Assembly: GCF_003149375.1 (NCBI RefSeq)
Contig: NZ_QFWH01000008.1
Coordinates: 62,001-126,000 of the forward strand
Direction of reading: 5' to 3'
DNA: 64,000 nt
Origin: Vampirovibrio chlorellavorus
GTDB lineage: Bacteria; Cyanobacteriota; Vampirovibrionia; Vampirovibrionales; Vampirovibrionaceae
In this document: positions 45,385 through 55,392 of the stretch, in pieces
Numbering within the stretch: the stretch's first letter is position 1
How the letters are laid out: the number at the start of each line of letters is the position of its first letter
Position numbers and translations under genes: made by a program
Notes under the pieces: model-generated
What the model was told of the DNA's origin: nothing
What the model saw: only the letters and a program-made list of their open reading frames with translations
Databases searched by the model: none

Positions 45385-48294
45385 CTAAACGTCAAAATAG
45401 CGCTTCAGGAATCGCCCGGTGTAGGAATCTTCGCATCGGGCGATGTCTTGCGGGGTGCCCTCGGCCACCACAAAGCCGCCCCGGTTGCCGCCTTCCGGGC
45501 CCATATCAATGATATGGTCAGCCACTTTGATGAAGTCCAGGTTATGCTCAATGACCACCACGGTATTGCCCTGATCCACCAGACGGTTCAGGATGTGCAG
45601 CAGGTTCTCCATATCGGCCCAGTGCAGGCCGGTAGAAGGCTCATCCAGCAAGTACAGGGTTTTCCCGGTGCTGCGGCGGCAGAACTCGGTGGCCAGCTTG
45701 ACCCGCTGGGCTTCTCCGCCGGATAGGGTGGGAGCGGGCTGCCCCAGCTTGATGTAATGCAGGCCCACGTCGTTCAGTACGCCCAGCATTTTCTGGATGC
45801 GGGGCAGGGTATGGAAAAACTCGTAAGCCTCGGCCACGGTCATGTCCAGCACTTCGGCGATGTTCTTGCCGTGGTAGGTGACTTCCAGCGTTTCCGGGTT
45901 GTAGCGCTGGCCATGGCACACTTCGCAGGTAATATGCACATCGGGCAGGAAATTCATCTCCTTGACGATGACCCCATCCCCCTTGCAGGCCTCGCAGCGT
46001 CCGCCAGACACGTTGAAGCTGAAGCGTCCGGGTTTGTAGCCCCGCACCTTGGCCGCCTCGCTGTTGGCGAATACGTTGCGAATGGGATCGAAAATACCTG
46101 TGTAAGTGGCCGGGTTGCTGCGGGAGGAGCGCCCGATGGGGGACTGGTCGATATCGATCAGTTTATCGATATGCTCCAGGCCGCTGATTTTTTGAAATCC
46201 GTCCGGCTTAACCAGATTTTCCCCAAAGTGGTAGCGCACCGCCTTGTATAAAATGTCAAACACCAGGGTCGACTTGCCGGAGCCGCTGAGGCCGGTCACG
46301 CAAATCAGTTTTTCCAGCGGAAAGTGGACCGTCACGTTTTGCAGGTTGTGAAAGGTGGCCTTATGCACGGTCAGGGCCTTGCCGCTACCCGATCGTAAGG
46401 TTTCCGGGATTTGGATACTGCGCTTGCCGGATAAATACTGCCCGGTCAGGGAATCGGCACTCTTCATGACCGCTTTGGGCGATCCGGCGGCCACAATGCG
46501 CCCCCCGTGGACGCCCGCCTGCGGGCCGATGTCCACCACCCAGTCCGCGGCCCGGATGGTATCCTCGTCATGCTCTACCACAATCAGGGAGTTCCCTTGA
46601 TCTCGCAGTTTTTGCAGGGTTTGAATGAGCTGGTTGTTGTTGTGTTGGTGCAGGCCAATGCTGGGCTCATCCAGAATATAGAGAATACCGGACATGGTGG
46701 CCCCCAACTGAGAAGCCAGCCGGATACGTTGGGCTTCCCCGCCGCTGAGGGTGGCCGCTGGGCGGGTCAGGGTCAGGTAGTCCAGTCCCACTTCCAGCAA
46801 AAAGCGCAGGCGCTCTTCCACTTCGTGCAGGGGGTGGCGGGCAACGGTCATCTGGAACTCGCTCAAGCTCTCCGGCACGCTCTGGATGAACAGCAGGGCT
46901 TCTCGGATGGGCAGTTCGCACAGCTGGTGAATGTTTTTGCTTTGTTCGCCCTGTCCGAGCGTGACGGCCAGACTGAACGGCTTCAGCCGGGCTCCGTGGC
47001 AGGCTTCGCACTCCCGTTCCCGCATAAAGGTGCGGATGTAGGCCTTGGTGCTTTCGCTGCCGTGTTGCAGGCGGCGCTTCATGATGTTCATAACCCCATC
47101 GAAGCCGCCCACAAAGTCAAACCAGTCAGACTCCTCCTCATCGGTTTCCGTGGCGAAGCCGTAGCCTTCCTGAATCAGGGCGTCCCCCTGTACCTGTTTG
47201 CGAAACTCGCCATAGAGCAGGAAGTTTTTTTCTTCTGGCTTGAGCTTGGCAAAGGGGGTGGTGGTGGAAAAGCCGTGTTTTTTGCCCAGTTTCTTGATGA
47301 AGGTAGGATAATAGCGCCCGGTGAACTTCTCAAACGGGGCAATGGCCCCTTCTTCCAGGGTTTTGTCCGGTTCGGGAACCAGCAGATCCTCGGCGATTTC
47401 AAACTGCACGGCCAGCCCTTGGCATTGGGGGCAAGCCCCGTAAGGGGAGTTAAAGCTGAACAGTCGGGGAGACATCTCTTCCAGGGTTTGGGCGGTCTCT
47501 TCATCCTCATCGGCGCTGCTGGACAGGTGCAGGGAAAAGGCGTAGTCCTTGCTGTCGCCATCGTCATTCACGCGCTGCACCAGCACAAAGCCATCCGATT
47601 TCTTGAGGGCGGCTTGCAAGCCTTCCATCAATCGCTGTGCGGTGGCGTCATCGGACTTGAGTACCAGTCGATCAATGACCAGCTCGATATCGTGGCGCTT
47701 GTTGCGCTCCAGTCGGTAATCCTCCGGCAACTCTTCCAGCAGGTGCATGGTTTCATCAATGCGCACCCGCACGTAGCCTTCCTTGCGCCATTGGCGGAAC
47801 TGGGCGTTGTACTCCCCCTTGCGGCCCCGCACCACGGGGGAGAGAATCTGCAGCTTGCTGCCCTCAGGGAAGGCCCGCACGGTGCTGAAAATGCTTTGCA
47901 GGGTGTGGCTGGTCAGGGTTTGTCCCGTTTTGGGATCGTGGGGGGTGCCCACCTTGGCGTAAATCAGGCGCAGGTAATCATAAATTTCCGTGACTGTGCC
48001 CACCGTGGAGCGGGGGCTTTTGGTGGTGGATTTCTGATCGATGGCGATGGCCGGAGACAGCCCTTCGATGCTTTCCACATCGGGCTTCTCGAACTGGCCG
48101 ATAAACTGCCGGGCATAGGAACTGAGGCTTTCCACGTAGCGGCGCTGGCCTTCCGAAAAAATGGTGTCGAAGGCCAGGGAGGACTTGCCGGAACCCGACA
48201 CTCCGGTAAATACCACCAGTTTGTCCCGGGGAATGCTCAGGCTGACATCGCACAGGTTGTGTTCGTTGGCCCGTCGAATCTGGATTTCATTCAT
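45385..48294 (-). CDS. uvrA: Excinuclease ABC subunit A
   Basis: The damage-sensing ATPase of nucleotide excision repair, 969 residues (E. coli UvrA has 940). Two ABC modules: Walker [10 protein letters not shown] near the N-terminus and G-L-S-G-S-G-K-S-T in the second half. ABC signatures T-L-S-G-G-E-A-Q-R appear in both. Zinc-finger cysteines are seen in C-E-A-C-H-G-A-R-L and in C-E-A-C-K-G...C-E-V-C-H-G. No SOS-type operator is recognised in the upstream 141 bases. Confidence 0.97.
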   Translation of the reverse strand: MNEIQIRRANEHNLCDVSLSIPRDKLVVFTGVSGSGKSSLAFDTIFSEGQRRYVESLSSYARQFIGQFEKPDVESIEGLSPAIAIDQKSTTKSPRSTVGTVTEIYDYLRLIYAKVGTPHDPKTGQTLTSHTLQSIFSTVRAFPEGSKLQILSPVVRGRKGEYNAQFRQWRKEGYVRVRIDETMHLLEELPEDYRLERNKRHDIELVIDRLVLKSDDATAQRLMEGLQAALKKSDGFVLVQRVNDDGDSKDYAFSLHLSSSADEDEETAQTLEEMSPRLFSFNSPYGACPQCQGLAVQFEIAEDLLVPEPDKTLEEGAIAPFEKFTGRYYPTFIKKLGKKHGFSTTTPFAKLKPEEKNFLLYGEFRKQVQGDALIQEGYGFATETDEEESDWFDFVGGFDGVMNIMKRRLQHGSESTKAYIRTFMRERECEACHGARLKPFSLAVTLGQGEQSKNIHQLCELPIREALLFIQSVPESLSEFQMTVARHPLHEVEERLRFLLEVGLDYLTLTRPAATLSGGEAQRIRLASQLGATMSGILYILDEPSIGLHQHNNNQLIQTLQKLRDQGNSLIVVEHDEDTIRAADWVVDIGPQAGVHGGRIVAAGSPKAVMKSADSLTGQYLSGKRSIQIPETLRSGSGKALTVHKATFHNLQNVTVHFPLEKLICVTGLSGSGKSTLVFDILYKAVRYHFGENLVKPDGFQKISGLEHIDKLIDIDQSPIGRSSRSNPATYTGIFDPIRNVFANSEAAKVRGYKPGRFSFNVSGGRCEACKGDGVIVKEMNFLPDVHITCEVCHGQRYNPETLEVTYHGKNIAEVLDMTVAEAYEFFHTLPRIQKMLGVLNDVGLHYIKLGQPAPTLSGGEAQRVKLATEFCRRSTGKTLYLLDEPSTGLHWADMENLLHILNRLVDQGNTVVVIEHNLDFIKVADHIIDMGPEGGNRGGFVVAEGTPQDIARCEDSYTGRFLKRYFDV

Positions 48295-48435
48295 AAACTG
48301 CGTATCCTGATCAGTACTGCTTCTATCACGCCTGGAGGTTGAAACGGATGGCTGCTTCTGGAAGGGAAAGGAGCATATTCAAGTTTTTGAGTTGGTTGTC
48401 GAGAGTGAAAGTATCCGCTTGATTCTGGAGATGAA

Positions 48436-49311
48436 ATGGCTTTTTTTCAAAATAACCCATCATTACGGGCTGATTCGATGGCTCCCGGTTCTGAGGAGCC
48501 GCCGGATACTTCCCATTCTCCCAGATCCGCCCCGCTTTTCAAGCAGGAAGCTCATCCGGTCGGATCGCCAGTTGGATCATTGAGCGACTATCTGGCCCGA
48601 CATTTGAACCCGGAGAACGAGGAGGCGGTAGCCCCCCCCGGTTCGGGCGCGGCTCGGCTGAAAGGCGGATTCAGCTTGCGGCAGCCTCTCCCGGAGGTTC
48701 GCCCTGAGTACGCCACCGAGGGGCAGTTTTTGAACAGTCTGGACGTGGATTTACCCGCCGGGCTGGAGCAGTATTTGCCCACCCTGATTTTTCGATTAAG
48801 AGTGATGAAAAAACGGCTGGACGGAGAAATTTTTGAAATGCGGGGCTTGCTGAACAAATACCAGCGCTTGCCCGATCCTTCACCCGATATGCAGGATCGC
48901 ATCCGGGCGGTGCAACACCGCTTGCGGGTGCTGGAAAATCAGGAGCGACGGGTCAGTTGGCAGCTGGCGGAAGCCCTGCCCTTGGGCCAATGGTTATTTG
49001 CCGTGGCTCAGTTTCTTAGCAAAGGCCAGAGACAGGCCGAACGTCTGGGAGATCAACTCTGGCACGGGTTGCTGGCTTTTTTTCATGGGCGGGCCTATTT
49101 ATCGGTGGAACGTGCGGGACGGGAGCTGGTGGAGCTGGAAGGGCTGTATCGGCAGCGCTCAGCGGATAAAGTGATGTCCAGCGCCGAGTTGGGACAATTG
49201 ATTAACCGGTACGAACACACCTTGACCGAGGTCGAGAAAAAAGCGGCTGAACTTTCCCAAACTTCCTTTTGGGGTCGGTTGTGGCAAGAGGCGCGTGGTC
49301 TGGTAAAATAA
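48436..49311 (+). CDS. Coiled-coil hypothetical protein
   Basis: A 291-residue protein. The first 95 residues are Pro/Ser-rich and probably disordered. The rest is strongly helical with charged heptad-like stretches (about 115-175 and 220-290) and no membrane span or signal peptide. GGAGATG precedes the ATG by 3-9 bases. It is followed after 75 bases by the TPR membrane protein, possibly as one transcript. Function unknown. Confidence 0.75.
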   Translation: MAFFQNNPSLRADSMAPGSEEPPDTSHSPRSAPLFKQEAHPVGSPVGSLSDYLARHLNPENEEAVAPPGSGAARLKGGFSLRQPLPEVRPEYATEGQFLNSLDVDLPAGLEQYLPTLIFRLRVMKKRLDGEIFEMRGLLNKYQRLPDPSPDMQDRIRAVQHRLRVLENQERRVSWQLAEALPLGQWLFAVAQFLSKGQRQAERLGDQLWHGLLAFFHGRAYLSVERAGRELVELEGLYRQRSADKVMSSAELGQLINRYEHTLTEVEKKAAELSQTSFWGRLWQEARGLVK

Positions 49312-49386
49312 AATAACAAGACCTATTGAGTGATTGATGGCACGTCATCAGGCGGCATCAAGCGAACCGTCCACGATAGAGAGGCT

Positions 49387-50775
49387 ATGAGCAAATACAG
49401 CCGTCGGCGTCGGCCCCGCCAGATTTTTCTGGGCAATTTTTATTTAAATCCCAGTGTGCAGTACCTGACCACGGTGATTAGCGCCATTGCTCTGGCCGGT
49501 TTTGTGTTTTCCGGCTTTTTGCTGTTTCGCTTCACCGATGAAGAGGATTTGATTAACCGGGGTAAAACCCAGTTGATGGAAGGCAAAGTGGCCTGGGCGG
49601 CCAAGACCTTTCAGACTCTGGTGTCGCACCACCGGGACAGTTATGAGGGTCACTTGCTGCTGGGGCAGGCTTACCTGCAACTGGATGAGCGTCGCAAGGC
49701 CGAGCAGGAGTTTGAGATCGCCGCCTCCCTGAAGCGTCGGGATAAGGATGCCGCCCCGGAAATCGCCATGAGCAAGGTGGCCATGGCCCAAAGTGATTTT
49801 TTGCGGGCCGAGACTATTTTGGTGAAAGCCTGGCGCAAAAGTCGTAAAGATGTCGCCCTGAAACAGGCCCTGTTTGAGCTGTATGAGCATTGGGGCAACA
49901 CCCTGTACGATGCTGAGACGAAGGACTATGCCCAGATTGTGCAGAAGTATCAGTCCGCCCTGTACTATGCCAGTGATTATCAGGCGCAGCAGGTGATTGA
50001 ACAACGCATGGTGGAGTGCATTGAAGCCTATACAGAGCGTTTGATTGCCCTGCGGGAGTATGACACAGCCATTCAGCAATTGAAAGTGTCCCTGCGCTAT
50101 AAGTATTTGCCGGATACGCTGATTCAAATCGCCGAGACCTATAACCGCATGAACCGTCTGGACGATTCCATTACCTGGTTCAGGAAGGCTTTTGATGTGA
50201 GTCCGGATGTGGTGGGACTGCGCCTGATTAACGCCTTGCTGGAAAAGGGCCAACAGCTGGAAAAGGCTAAAAAGCCGGATGAGGCCAAGCCCTATTTTGA
50301 TGAGGCCGATAAAATCAGCCAGAATGCCAAAGTGGCCCTGGATATGTTGTATCCGGTGACCATTTCCAGCGTTAAAATCAACAACGATCTGGATGACGTG
50401 ACTGGAGAATTTGACCCGGTAATCACGGTGAACCTCTCCAATGATTCCACCCGGGATTTGAACTTTCTGGCCGTGAAAGCCGAGTTTGTGTCCGGGAATT
50501 CCGTCATTGCCAGCGTGACCAGTCGTGTCGCCACCCCGGATAAACCGCTGCCATCCAAAATTTTAAAAACCTGGCGTCCGGTGAACCGCTTGAGCGTGGA
50601 GCTAAAGCCTGATAGCAAGCTGAACGTCCACGCCTTGAAGGAAGGCAAGTTGACGGTGAAGATTTCGATTGCCTATCAGGATGGGGACGATGCCGTCTGG
50701 AAGCTGAAATCCATTCAGGAAGCCTCTATTTCCACCGGCACCCTGCGTCCGGTGCTGGAAGCCAAACCCGTTTAA
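49387..50775 (+). CDS. TPR-repeat membrane protein
   Basis: A 462-residue protein from the ATG at 49387. A basic N-terminus (R-R-R-R-P-R) precedes one membrane segment (about 24-48), so the rest is outside the cytoplasm. Several tetratricopeptide repeats lie at about 55-330 (patterns such as G-H-L-L-L-G-Q-A-Y-L-Q-L and D-S-I-T-W-F-R-K-A-F). A C-terminal beta-rich domain of about 120 residues follows, with no known family. The GTG at 49330 is in frame but lacks a ribosome-binding site; AGAGAGG lies 2-9 bases before the ATG. It probably acts as an envelope assembly scaffold. Confidence 0.8.
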   Translation: MSKYSRRRRPRQIFLGNFYLNPSVQYLTTVISAIALAGFVFSGFLLFRFTDEEDLINRGKTQLMEGKVAWAAKTFQTLVSHHRDSYEGHLLLGQAYLQLDERRKAEQEFEIAASLKRRDKDAAPEIAMSKVAMAQSDFLRAETILVKAWRKSRKDVALKQALFELYEHWGNTLYDAETKDYAQIVQKYQSALYYASDYQAQQVIEQRMVECIEAYTERLIALREYDTAIQQLKVSLRYKYLPDTLIQIAETYNRMNRLDDSITWFRKAFDVSPDVVGLRLINALLEKGQQLEKAKKPDEAKPYFDEADKISQNAKVALDMLYPVTISSVKINNDLDDVTGEFDPVITVNLSNDSTRDLNFLAVKAEFVSGNSVIASVTSRVATPDKPLPSKILKTWRPVNRLSVELKPDSKLNVHALKEGKLTVKISIAYQDGDDAVWKLKSIQEASISTGTLRPVLEAKPV

Positions 50776-52292
50776 ATGCCGCTGGTTTGCTCGGTTTGTT
50801 TGAAGAGGGCGCTGCCTTTCAGGGTGAGCCACAGGGGCACGAGCGTGAGTAGAATTTCACTGATGACCGGTAAGTTCTGCAGAATGGTAAAGCCTGCCAG
50901 TTGAAACAGGGAAAAAATCAGGGCAAACTGCCGCAGCCGACTGGATTGGGGGAGTAACAGGCACAGGGGCAGGAACATGACCGGGTACCAGGGGTGGAAC
51001 TTGGCGCTGATAAAGGCGATCATGACCACGCTCACCAGTGCAATTTCCCGAAGGAGCCTCTGGTCAGCCAATGGGGAGGTTTTCAGGGTGGTCCACAGAC
51101 GCCAGCCGTAAAAACTGGCAAAGCCGACCCAAAACAGCGGCTTGAAGACGGACAGAAACTGCGTCTGGAGGGCCTTGGCCGGGGCGTGGCACCACTTGAG
51201 CGGGTAGTAAAGGGCATTGGCCAGCAGGCTGATCACAGAGTGCTGGGGTTTCCCGGCGTTATCCAGCAGGGCGTTCCACGGCCATGGCTGGGCGGGATCG
51301 ACATAACCTGCCCCCAGCCATAAAAGCAGCAGGGCGGAAAGCCCCAGCCCCAGCAGAAGGGAGCCCCTCGCTTTTTTTTGCCACAAGGCCAAAAGAATAA
51401 AAGGGGCCGCCAGCAGGGAGGCGTACTTGGTAAGGATGGACAGGGTTAACAGGGGCAGGCAAGTCCACTGGAACCGCTGGCTAAGCAGTGCCCAAAGGGC
51501 CATCAGTAGCAGAAAGACCATAATGATATCGTTGTGCCCGTTGCCCATAGCGTGTAACAAGACCAGCGGGTTGGCTCCCCAACAGTAGGCGGCCAGCCAC
51601 GGGTTTGGATGGCCCATTAACCGGCTGATTTTGGCAATCAGCCACGTGGACGCTAGTAAGAGCAGCCAGTTGAGGCCCTTGAACAGCAGGTAGGCGCCGG
51701 TAAAACTGGGCCCACTCCAACGGGTTACCCAATCCGTCAGCCGGGCGAAAAAGAATCCGTAGGGGCAGGGGTTATCAATCCAGTGGGCATGCAGTAAGGG
51801 ACTGTTTTGCCACTGGGGAATCTGGGAAATGGTGGTGAGATAGGGGTTGGTCTGAAAAACGCTTTGCTGAAAGCCTCGGTTGAGGTAGCCGAAAATATCA
51901 CTGCTGTGAAACGGGGTGGTGAAAATGAGGACGGCCCCGCACAAGGCTGTCCAGCTCAGGATGGTTCGGGGTAAGGCCTCATTTTGATTTGATGCTGGCG
52001 AGTTGGGTTTCCACTGCGTGAGCAGCCGATACCCCCGGTAAAACAGCCAGCCCAGCGCCACAATCACCAGCGCTTCCAGCGTGTCCAGCAGTACCCGGCT
52101 GGCCAGCGCGTTCAGCCCCGGGAAATGCCAGAGGGTACCCTGCCAGGTGCCCTTGATGGAACGGGAAAGGCTGGCGTCGGTTGACCCGTAGTACAGCCAC
52201 AGCAAGAGGCTGGGAATCACCAGCAGGCTATAGAGGCCCAGGCTGTTTTGCTGGAGTCGTTTTAAGGGATCCAGACCGTTGGGCTTCAGCAT
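50772..52292 (-). CDS. GT-C-type membrane glycosyltransferase
   Basis: A 506-residue polytopic protein with roughly 11-13 membrane segments. The first external loop carries S-S-D-I-F-G-Y-L and N-P-Y, resembling the acidic loop motif of GT-C enzymes that use polyprenyl-phosphate sugars (GT87/MptB-like mannosyltransferases). It may glycosylate lipids or envelope glycans. The ATG overlaps the stop of the upstream amidohydrolase gene by a few bases, implying cotranslation, and its 3' end overlaps the TPR gene tail by four bases. The donor and acceptor are unknown. Confidence 0.75.
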   Translation of the reverse strand: MLKPNGLDPLKRLQQNSLGLYSLLVIPSLLLWLYYGSTDASLSRSIKGTWQGTLWHFPGLNALASRVLLDTLEALVIVALGWLFYRGYRLLTQWKPNSPASNQNEALPRTILSWTALCGAVLIFTTPFHSSDIFGYLNRGFQQSVFQTNPYLTTISQIPQWQNSPLLHAHWIDNPCPYGFFFARLTDWVTRWSGPSFTGAYLLFKGLNWLLLLASTWLIAKISRLMGHPNPWLAAYCWGANPLVLLHAMGNGHNDIIMVFLLLMALWALLSQRFQWTCLPLLTLSILTKYASLLAAPFILLALWQKKARGSLLLGLGLSALLLLWLGAGYVDPAQPWPWNALLDNAGKPQHSVISLLANALYYPLKWCHAPAKALQTQFLSVFKPLFWVGFASFYGWRLWTTLKTSPLADQRLLREIALVSVVMIAFISAKFHPWYPVMFLPLCLLLPQSSRLRQFALIFSLFQLAGFTILQNLPVISEILLTLVPLWLTLKGSALFKQTEQTSGI

Positions 52293-53554
52293 GGGGATGT
52301 TCTCTCATAGCGCCACTGCCCATCAATCATGACCGCCTGTACGCTGGTAGAGGCTTCAAGCACTTGTTTTTCCGGGCAGTGTCGGGCCGAGTCCGGGGCT
52401 GCCTGCCAGCGTACCCAGTCCGCTCGCTTCCCCGGGGTGAGAGAACCCAGTTGCCGGGCTTGTCCCAGCACTTTGGCCCCATCCAGTGTCAAGGCCCGCA
52501 AGGTCTGGGCATCACTCCAGCCGTGCAGCCTTTGGGCCAGACGGGCCTCCTCCCGTAGATCCAGCGTGGCTGTGCTGAGACGCCCGTCGGTACCCAGTCC
52601 GACCGGAATATTAGTGGATTCCCAGTCCGCCCAGCGCAGGGTTCGCCCATGCAGGGCCAAATTGCTGCGGGGACAATGGGCTATCCCGACCGGGACTTGC
52701 CCCAGTGCCTTTCGATCCGTCGGGCTGGTATGGATGGCGTGGGCTAAAATGGTGGGCTGGCTGAGTAAATGATTGTCCAGCAGACCTTGTACGGGGGAGG
52801 GCAAGGGTTTTTCCACCCTGAAGGTTTTCCCCAGTACTTGCTGATGCAACTGATCAATGGCGCTGGGCTTTTGGGCCAGATAGTCTAGTTCGGCTTCCAC
52901 TTCGGCCAGATGGGTATGGATGAAGGCGGGTTGCAAAGTCCGTTGCAGCGCTTGCCATGCCGGGATGGACACATTGTAGAGGGCGTGCGGCGAGAGGCCC
53001 AGGGTGATTAACGGCGCAAGTGCGCTGGCCTGTTGTAATTTCTGGTAGGCCTCCAGCCAATGGGCGATCTGAATCGGCTCATAGCCCGGATGAAAAACTT
53101 CCAGTGCAACCATGGCCCGGAGTCCGGCTTCTTGCAACGCCTGGATACTTTCCGGGCCGGAGGCGATGTCATTCACGCAGGTGACCCCACTTTGCAGGCA
53201 CTCCTGGACGCCAAACCGGCAGCGCTCCAGCTTGTCCGTGGAAGATGCCCGGCTCCGGTTACTCTCGATGACCGCCAGCAGCCAGTCGATAAACGACTGC
53301 TGGGGCTCTTTGGGGATGGGCTGTGAAAAACTTTGCTCCAGATGAATGTGGGTGTTGAGGAGGCCCGGCGTGATCAGGCTGCCGGGTTTCGGCACCGGGC
53401 ATTGAGCGCTGGGTGGGCAGTCGGCATATTGTCCCACCGAGTGGATGTGAGGGCCCTCAATGGCCAAAAATCCCCATTCAATAGGAGGTCCGTCAATGGG
53501 GATGACCCACTGGGCGCTGTGGTATTGAAGTGGGGTGGGCTGGCTGGTGGACAT
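52286..53554 (-). CDS. Amidohydrolase-family protein (deaminase-like)
   Basis: A 422-residue metal-dependent hydrolase of the ATZ/TRZ-like branch. Metal ligands: H69 and H71 in N-T-H-I-H-L-E, H215 in T-H-L-A-E, H272 or H275 in H-A-I-H, and D323 in G-T-D-G. Relatives include S-adenosylhomocysteine/methylthioadenosine and aminofutalosine deaminases. The N-x-H-x-H-L-E start plus the F-x-x-W...R segment is like aminofutalosine deaminases of the alternative menaquinone pathway, but this is only a resemblance. The residue after the metal Asp is Gly rather than the common Ser. It heads a two-gene unit with the glycosyltransferase. Confidence 0.82.
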   Translation of the reverse strand: MSTSQPTPLQYHSAQWVIPIDGPPIEWGFLAIEGPHIHSVGQYADCPPSAQCPVPKPGSLITPGLLNTHIHLEQSFSQPIPKEPQQSFIDWLLAVIESNRSRASSTDKLERCRFGVQECLQSGVTCVNDIASGPESIQALQEAGLRAMVALEVFHPGYEPIQIAHWLEAYQKLQQASALAPLITLGLSPHALYNVSIPAWQALQRTLQPAFIHTHLAEVEAELDYLAQKPSAIDQLHQQVLGKTFRVEKPLPSPVQGLLDNHLLSQPTILAHAIHTSPTDRKALGQVPVGIAHCPRSNLALHGRTLRWADWESTNIPVGLGTDGRLSTATLDLREEARLAQRLHGWSDAQTLRALTLDGAKVLGQARQLGSLTPGKRADWVRWQAAPDSARHCPEKQVLEASTSVQAVMIDGQWRYERTSPC

Positions 53555-53678
53555 GGGCGGTTATTCGTATGGCCTGAAGCCATTTGGAGGGTACCTATAG
53601 AGCATAGACCGAGCAGGTAAGTCCGTAAAGCCAGAGATGGAGGACCCGGCGGGGGGAATGGCTCCGGGACTTTGTCCT

Positions 53679-53687
53679 TGTTATAAT
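53679..53687 (+). promoter_or_regulatory. Extended -10 promoter candidate
   Basis: TGTTATAAT has a perfect -10 and the extended-10 TG. It lies 29 bases before the ATG of the 62-residue protein. No good -35 is present. Confidence 0.55.
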
Positions 53688-53715
53688 ACAGGTAAGTCAG
53701 GCTGGTTTATTTATA

Positions 53716-53904
53716 ATGACAGTCTACCCCTATATTCCAAAGAGAAAGGTAAATGACCCCGCCATGAGCGATAAAGCCAAGTCTTCCTTTTTGTGCGCCA
53801 ACCCGGAAAAAGCCATGATCATCATGTTCCCCCTGATTTCCTTTGCCCTGTTTGCGGGTGGAGCGGTGTTGTGGTGGCTGGTGCAATTTATTTTGTCGCT
53901 CTAG
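53716..53904 (+). CDS. Small membrane protein
   Basis: A 62-residue protein with a polar N-terminus and one hydrophobic segment (about 34-60). It reads as a small single-span membrane protein with a cytoplasmic N-terminus. Two starts are possible: ATG 53716 (no Shine-Dalgarno) and ATG 53764 (46 residues), with AAAGG about 15 bases upstream of the latter. It lies between the amidohydrolase and the acyltransferase. Function unknown. Confidence 0.55.
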   Translation: MTVYPYIPKRKVNDPAMSDKAKSSFLCANPEKAMIIMFPLISFALFAGGAVLWWLVQFILSL

Positions 53905-54017
53905 TTGAAGGGGTTGTCTTTTTTTTAATGGCCTAGAGACCAGAGCCGGTCGTTTGCCTTGTCGGCTGTCTCTTTGACAGGGCAGGGTTGACTCAAGTTT
54001 CAGGAGCGGGGACGGGA

Positions 54018-55307
54018 ATGACCACCAGCAGAACCTTTATGTCGCCAATTATTAATCCGTTGGTCGTGGCTGGCGTGCGGTTTATGCTGCCCTTTTTGTT
54101 TCGGCATTTATCGGGTCGGCTCTCGATTCATATTTCCCAGCAGGATCTGGCCAGGCTGAAGGAGTACCAGAACCAGCGCATGCTGCTGTTGCCCAATCAT
54201 CCCACCGGGGAAGAGCCATTGGTGCTGTTTGAGATTGCCCGGCGACTGAATGAGGTATTTCACTTTGTGGCCGCCCGGGAGGTGTTTGACTGGGAACATG
54301 GCTTTCGGGGCTGGTTGCTGCGCCGGGTTGGGGCTTATTCGGTAATTCGGGGGGCCGCTGATCGGGAGTCCTTTATGACCTCCAAAAAAATCCTGATGGA
54401 GGGCCTGCATCGGTTGGTGATTTTTATTGAAGGGGAAATCTCGCGCGGCAATGAGACACTCATTCCCTTTGAGCCCGGGGTGATCCAGCTGGCCTTTTGG
54501 GCTCAGGAAGGCTTGGTGAAAGAGGCTGTCAAGCAGGCCCGCTCCGGTTCGGAGCCCGGTGCTGTGGCCGCGCCGCCTATTTATATTGCCCCTGTGGGCA
54601 TCAAGTATTTTTTCGCGCCCGGTTTTGAGCCGACCGTCGAACAGGCCCTGCAGCGTCTGGAAATGGCGGTGGGCTTAAAGCGTAATGCCCGACAGGATTG
54701 GTATGAGCGCATCGGGGCTGTGGGCGAAGTGGTTTTGAAGGTGCAGGAAGAGTTGCATCACGTGGTCACCCGCCCGGAGGCTAGTTTTACGGAGCGTGTG
54801 GAGACAATTCGCAGCTGCATGTTGCAAAAAATGGAACTCTTCCTGGACATAACGCCACCTACTGGGGCTAGTACGCTGAACCGCCTCCGGGAAATTCGGA
54901 ATACCATGGATCACTTGATTCACACCTATGAAGACCCCACGGATCTGACGGATTATCAGCGCCGTATGGTAGAGCATTTGCGCATTGCCCTGAGCGATTT
55001 TTATACGGATCTGGACCGAGTGGTCTATTTTCTGACCTATGACGAGGCTTATTTGCGTGAGAGCCGCTCTCCGGAGCGGTTTATTGAAATGGTCTGTCGG
55101 CTGGAGCGGGAAGTGTACGGGGAAGTGCGCCTCCGGCATCCCCGGGTGGCCGTGCTGAAAGTCGGGGAGGTGCGCAATCTGCAAGCCTGTTACCCGGATT
55201 ACGAGCGGGACAAGAAAGGGTATGTCCGGCAGTTGGCCGCCGAGCTGGAGGAAGATATGCGGGCCATGATTTTGGGAATGCCAAATCCCTTTCACCATCA
55301 CCAGTAG
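54018..55307 (+). CDS. PlsC-like phospholipid acyltransferase with variant motif
   Basis: A 429-residue protein with an acyltransferase (PlsC-type) domain at about 30-240. Block I reads N-H61-P-T-G-E-E66, where the usual H-x4-D is H-x4-E. Block II G-A-Y-S-V-I-R-G and block III F-I-E-G-E-x-S-R-G-N (about 136-145) are present. The C-terminal half (about 250-429) is helical with no recognised family. The first 20-40 residues contain one or two hydrophobic stretches, consistent with membrane attachment. The ATG at 54018 is chosen because GGGGACGGG lies just before it; a TTG at 53988 is in frame. It would transfer an acyl chain to a glycerolipid. Confidence 0.82.
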   Translation: MTTSRTFMSPIINPLVVAGVRFMLPFLFRHLSGRLSIHISQQDLARLKEYQNQRMLLLPNHPTGEEPLVLFEIARRLNEVFHFVAAREVFDWEHGFRGWLLRRVGAYSVIRGAADRESFMTSKKILMEGLHRLVIFIEGEISRGNETLIPFEPGVIQLAFWAQEGLVKEAVKQARSGSEPGAVAAPPIYIAPVGIKYFFAPGFEPTVEQALQRLEMAVGLKRNARQDWYERIGAVGEVVLKVQEELHHVVTRPEASFTERVETIRSCMLQKMELFLDITPPTGASTLNRLREIRNTMDHLIHTYEDPTDLTDYQRRMVEHLRIALSDFYTDLDRVVYFLTYDEAYLRESRSPERFIEMVCRLEREVYGEVRLRHPRVAVLKVGEVRNLQACYPDYERDKKGYVRQLAAELEEDMRAMILGMPNPFHHHQ

Positions 55308-55341
55308 CACAGGGGGCGGTCCGTAAAATATTTCAGGCGCA

Positions 55342-55372
55342 AAAAAGCCTCTGGGGGTGCCAGAGGCTTTTT
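55342..55372. terminator. Bidirectional intrinsic terminator
   Basis: AAAAAGCCTCTGG (55342-55354), loop GGGTG and CCAGAGGCTTTTT (55360-55372) form a 13-bp A/U-flanked stem. It lies between the convergent acyltransferase and rpsI genes and can stop transcription in both directions. Confidence 0.9.
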
Positions 55373-55392
55373 GAGCTGAGTTGGAAAACGAA

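Noticed and set aside
45757-48342. Long open frames on the + strand across uvrA, up to 611 codons
   Set aside because: They lie wholly opposite the well-supported uvrA gene, have no ribosome-binding site or recognisable domain, and have the repetitive Gly/Gln/Val composition of antisense frames in GC-rich genes.
48295-48435. SOS (LexA) operator before uvrA
   Set aside because: No match to the proteobacterial CTGT-N8-ACAG or Gram-positive GAAC-N4-GTTC forms; an AGTAC near 48315 lacks the second half-site.
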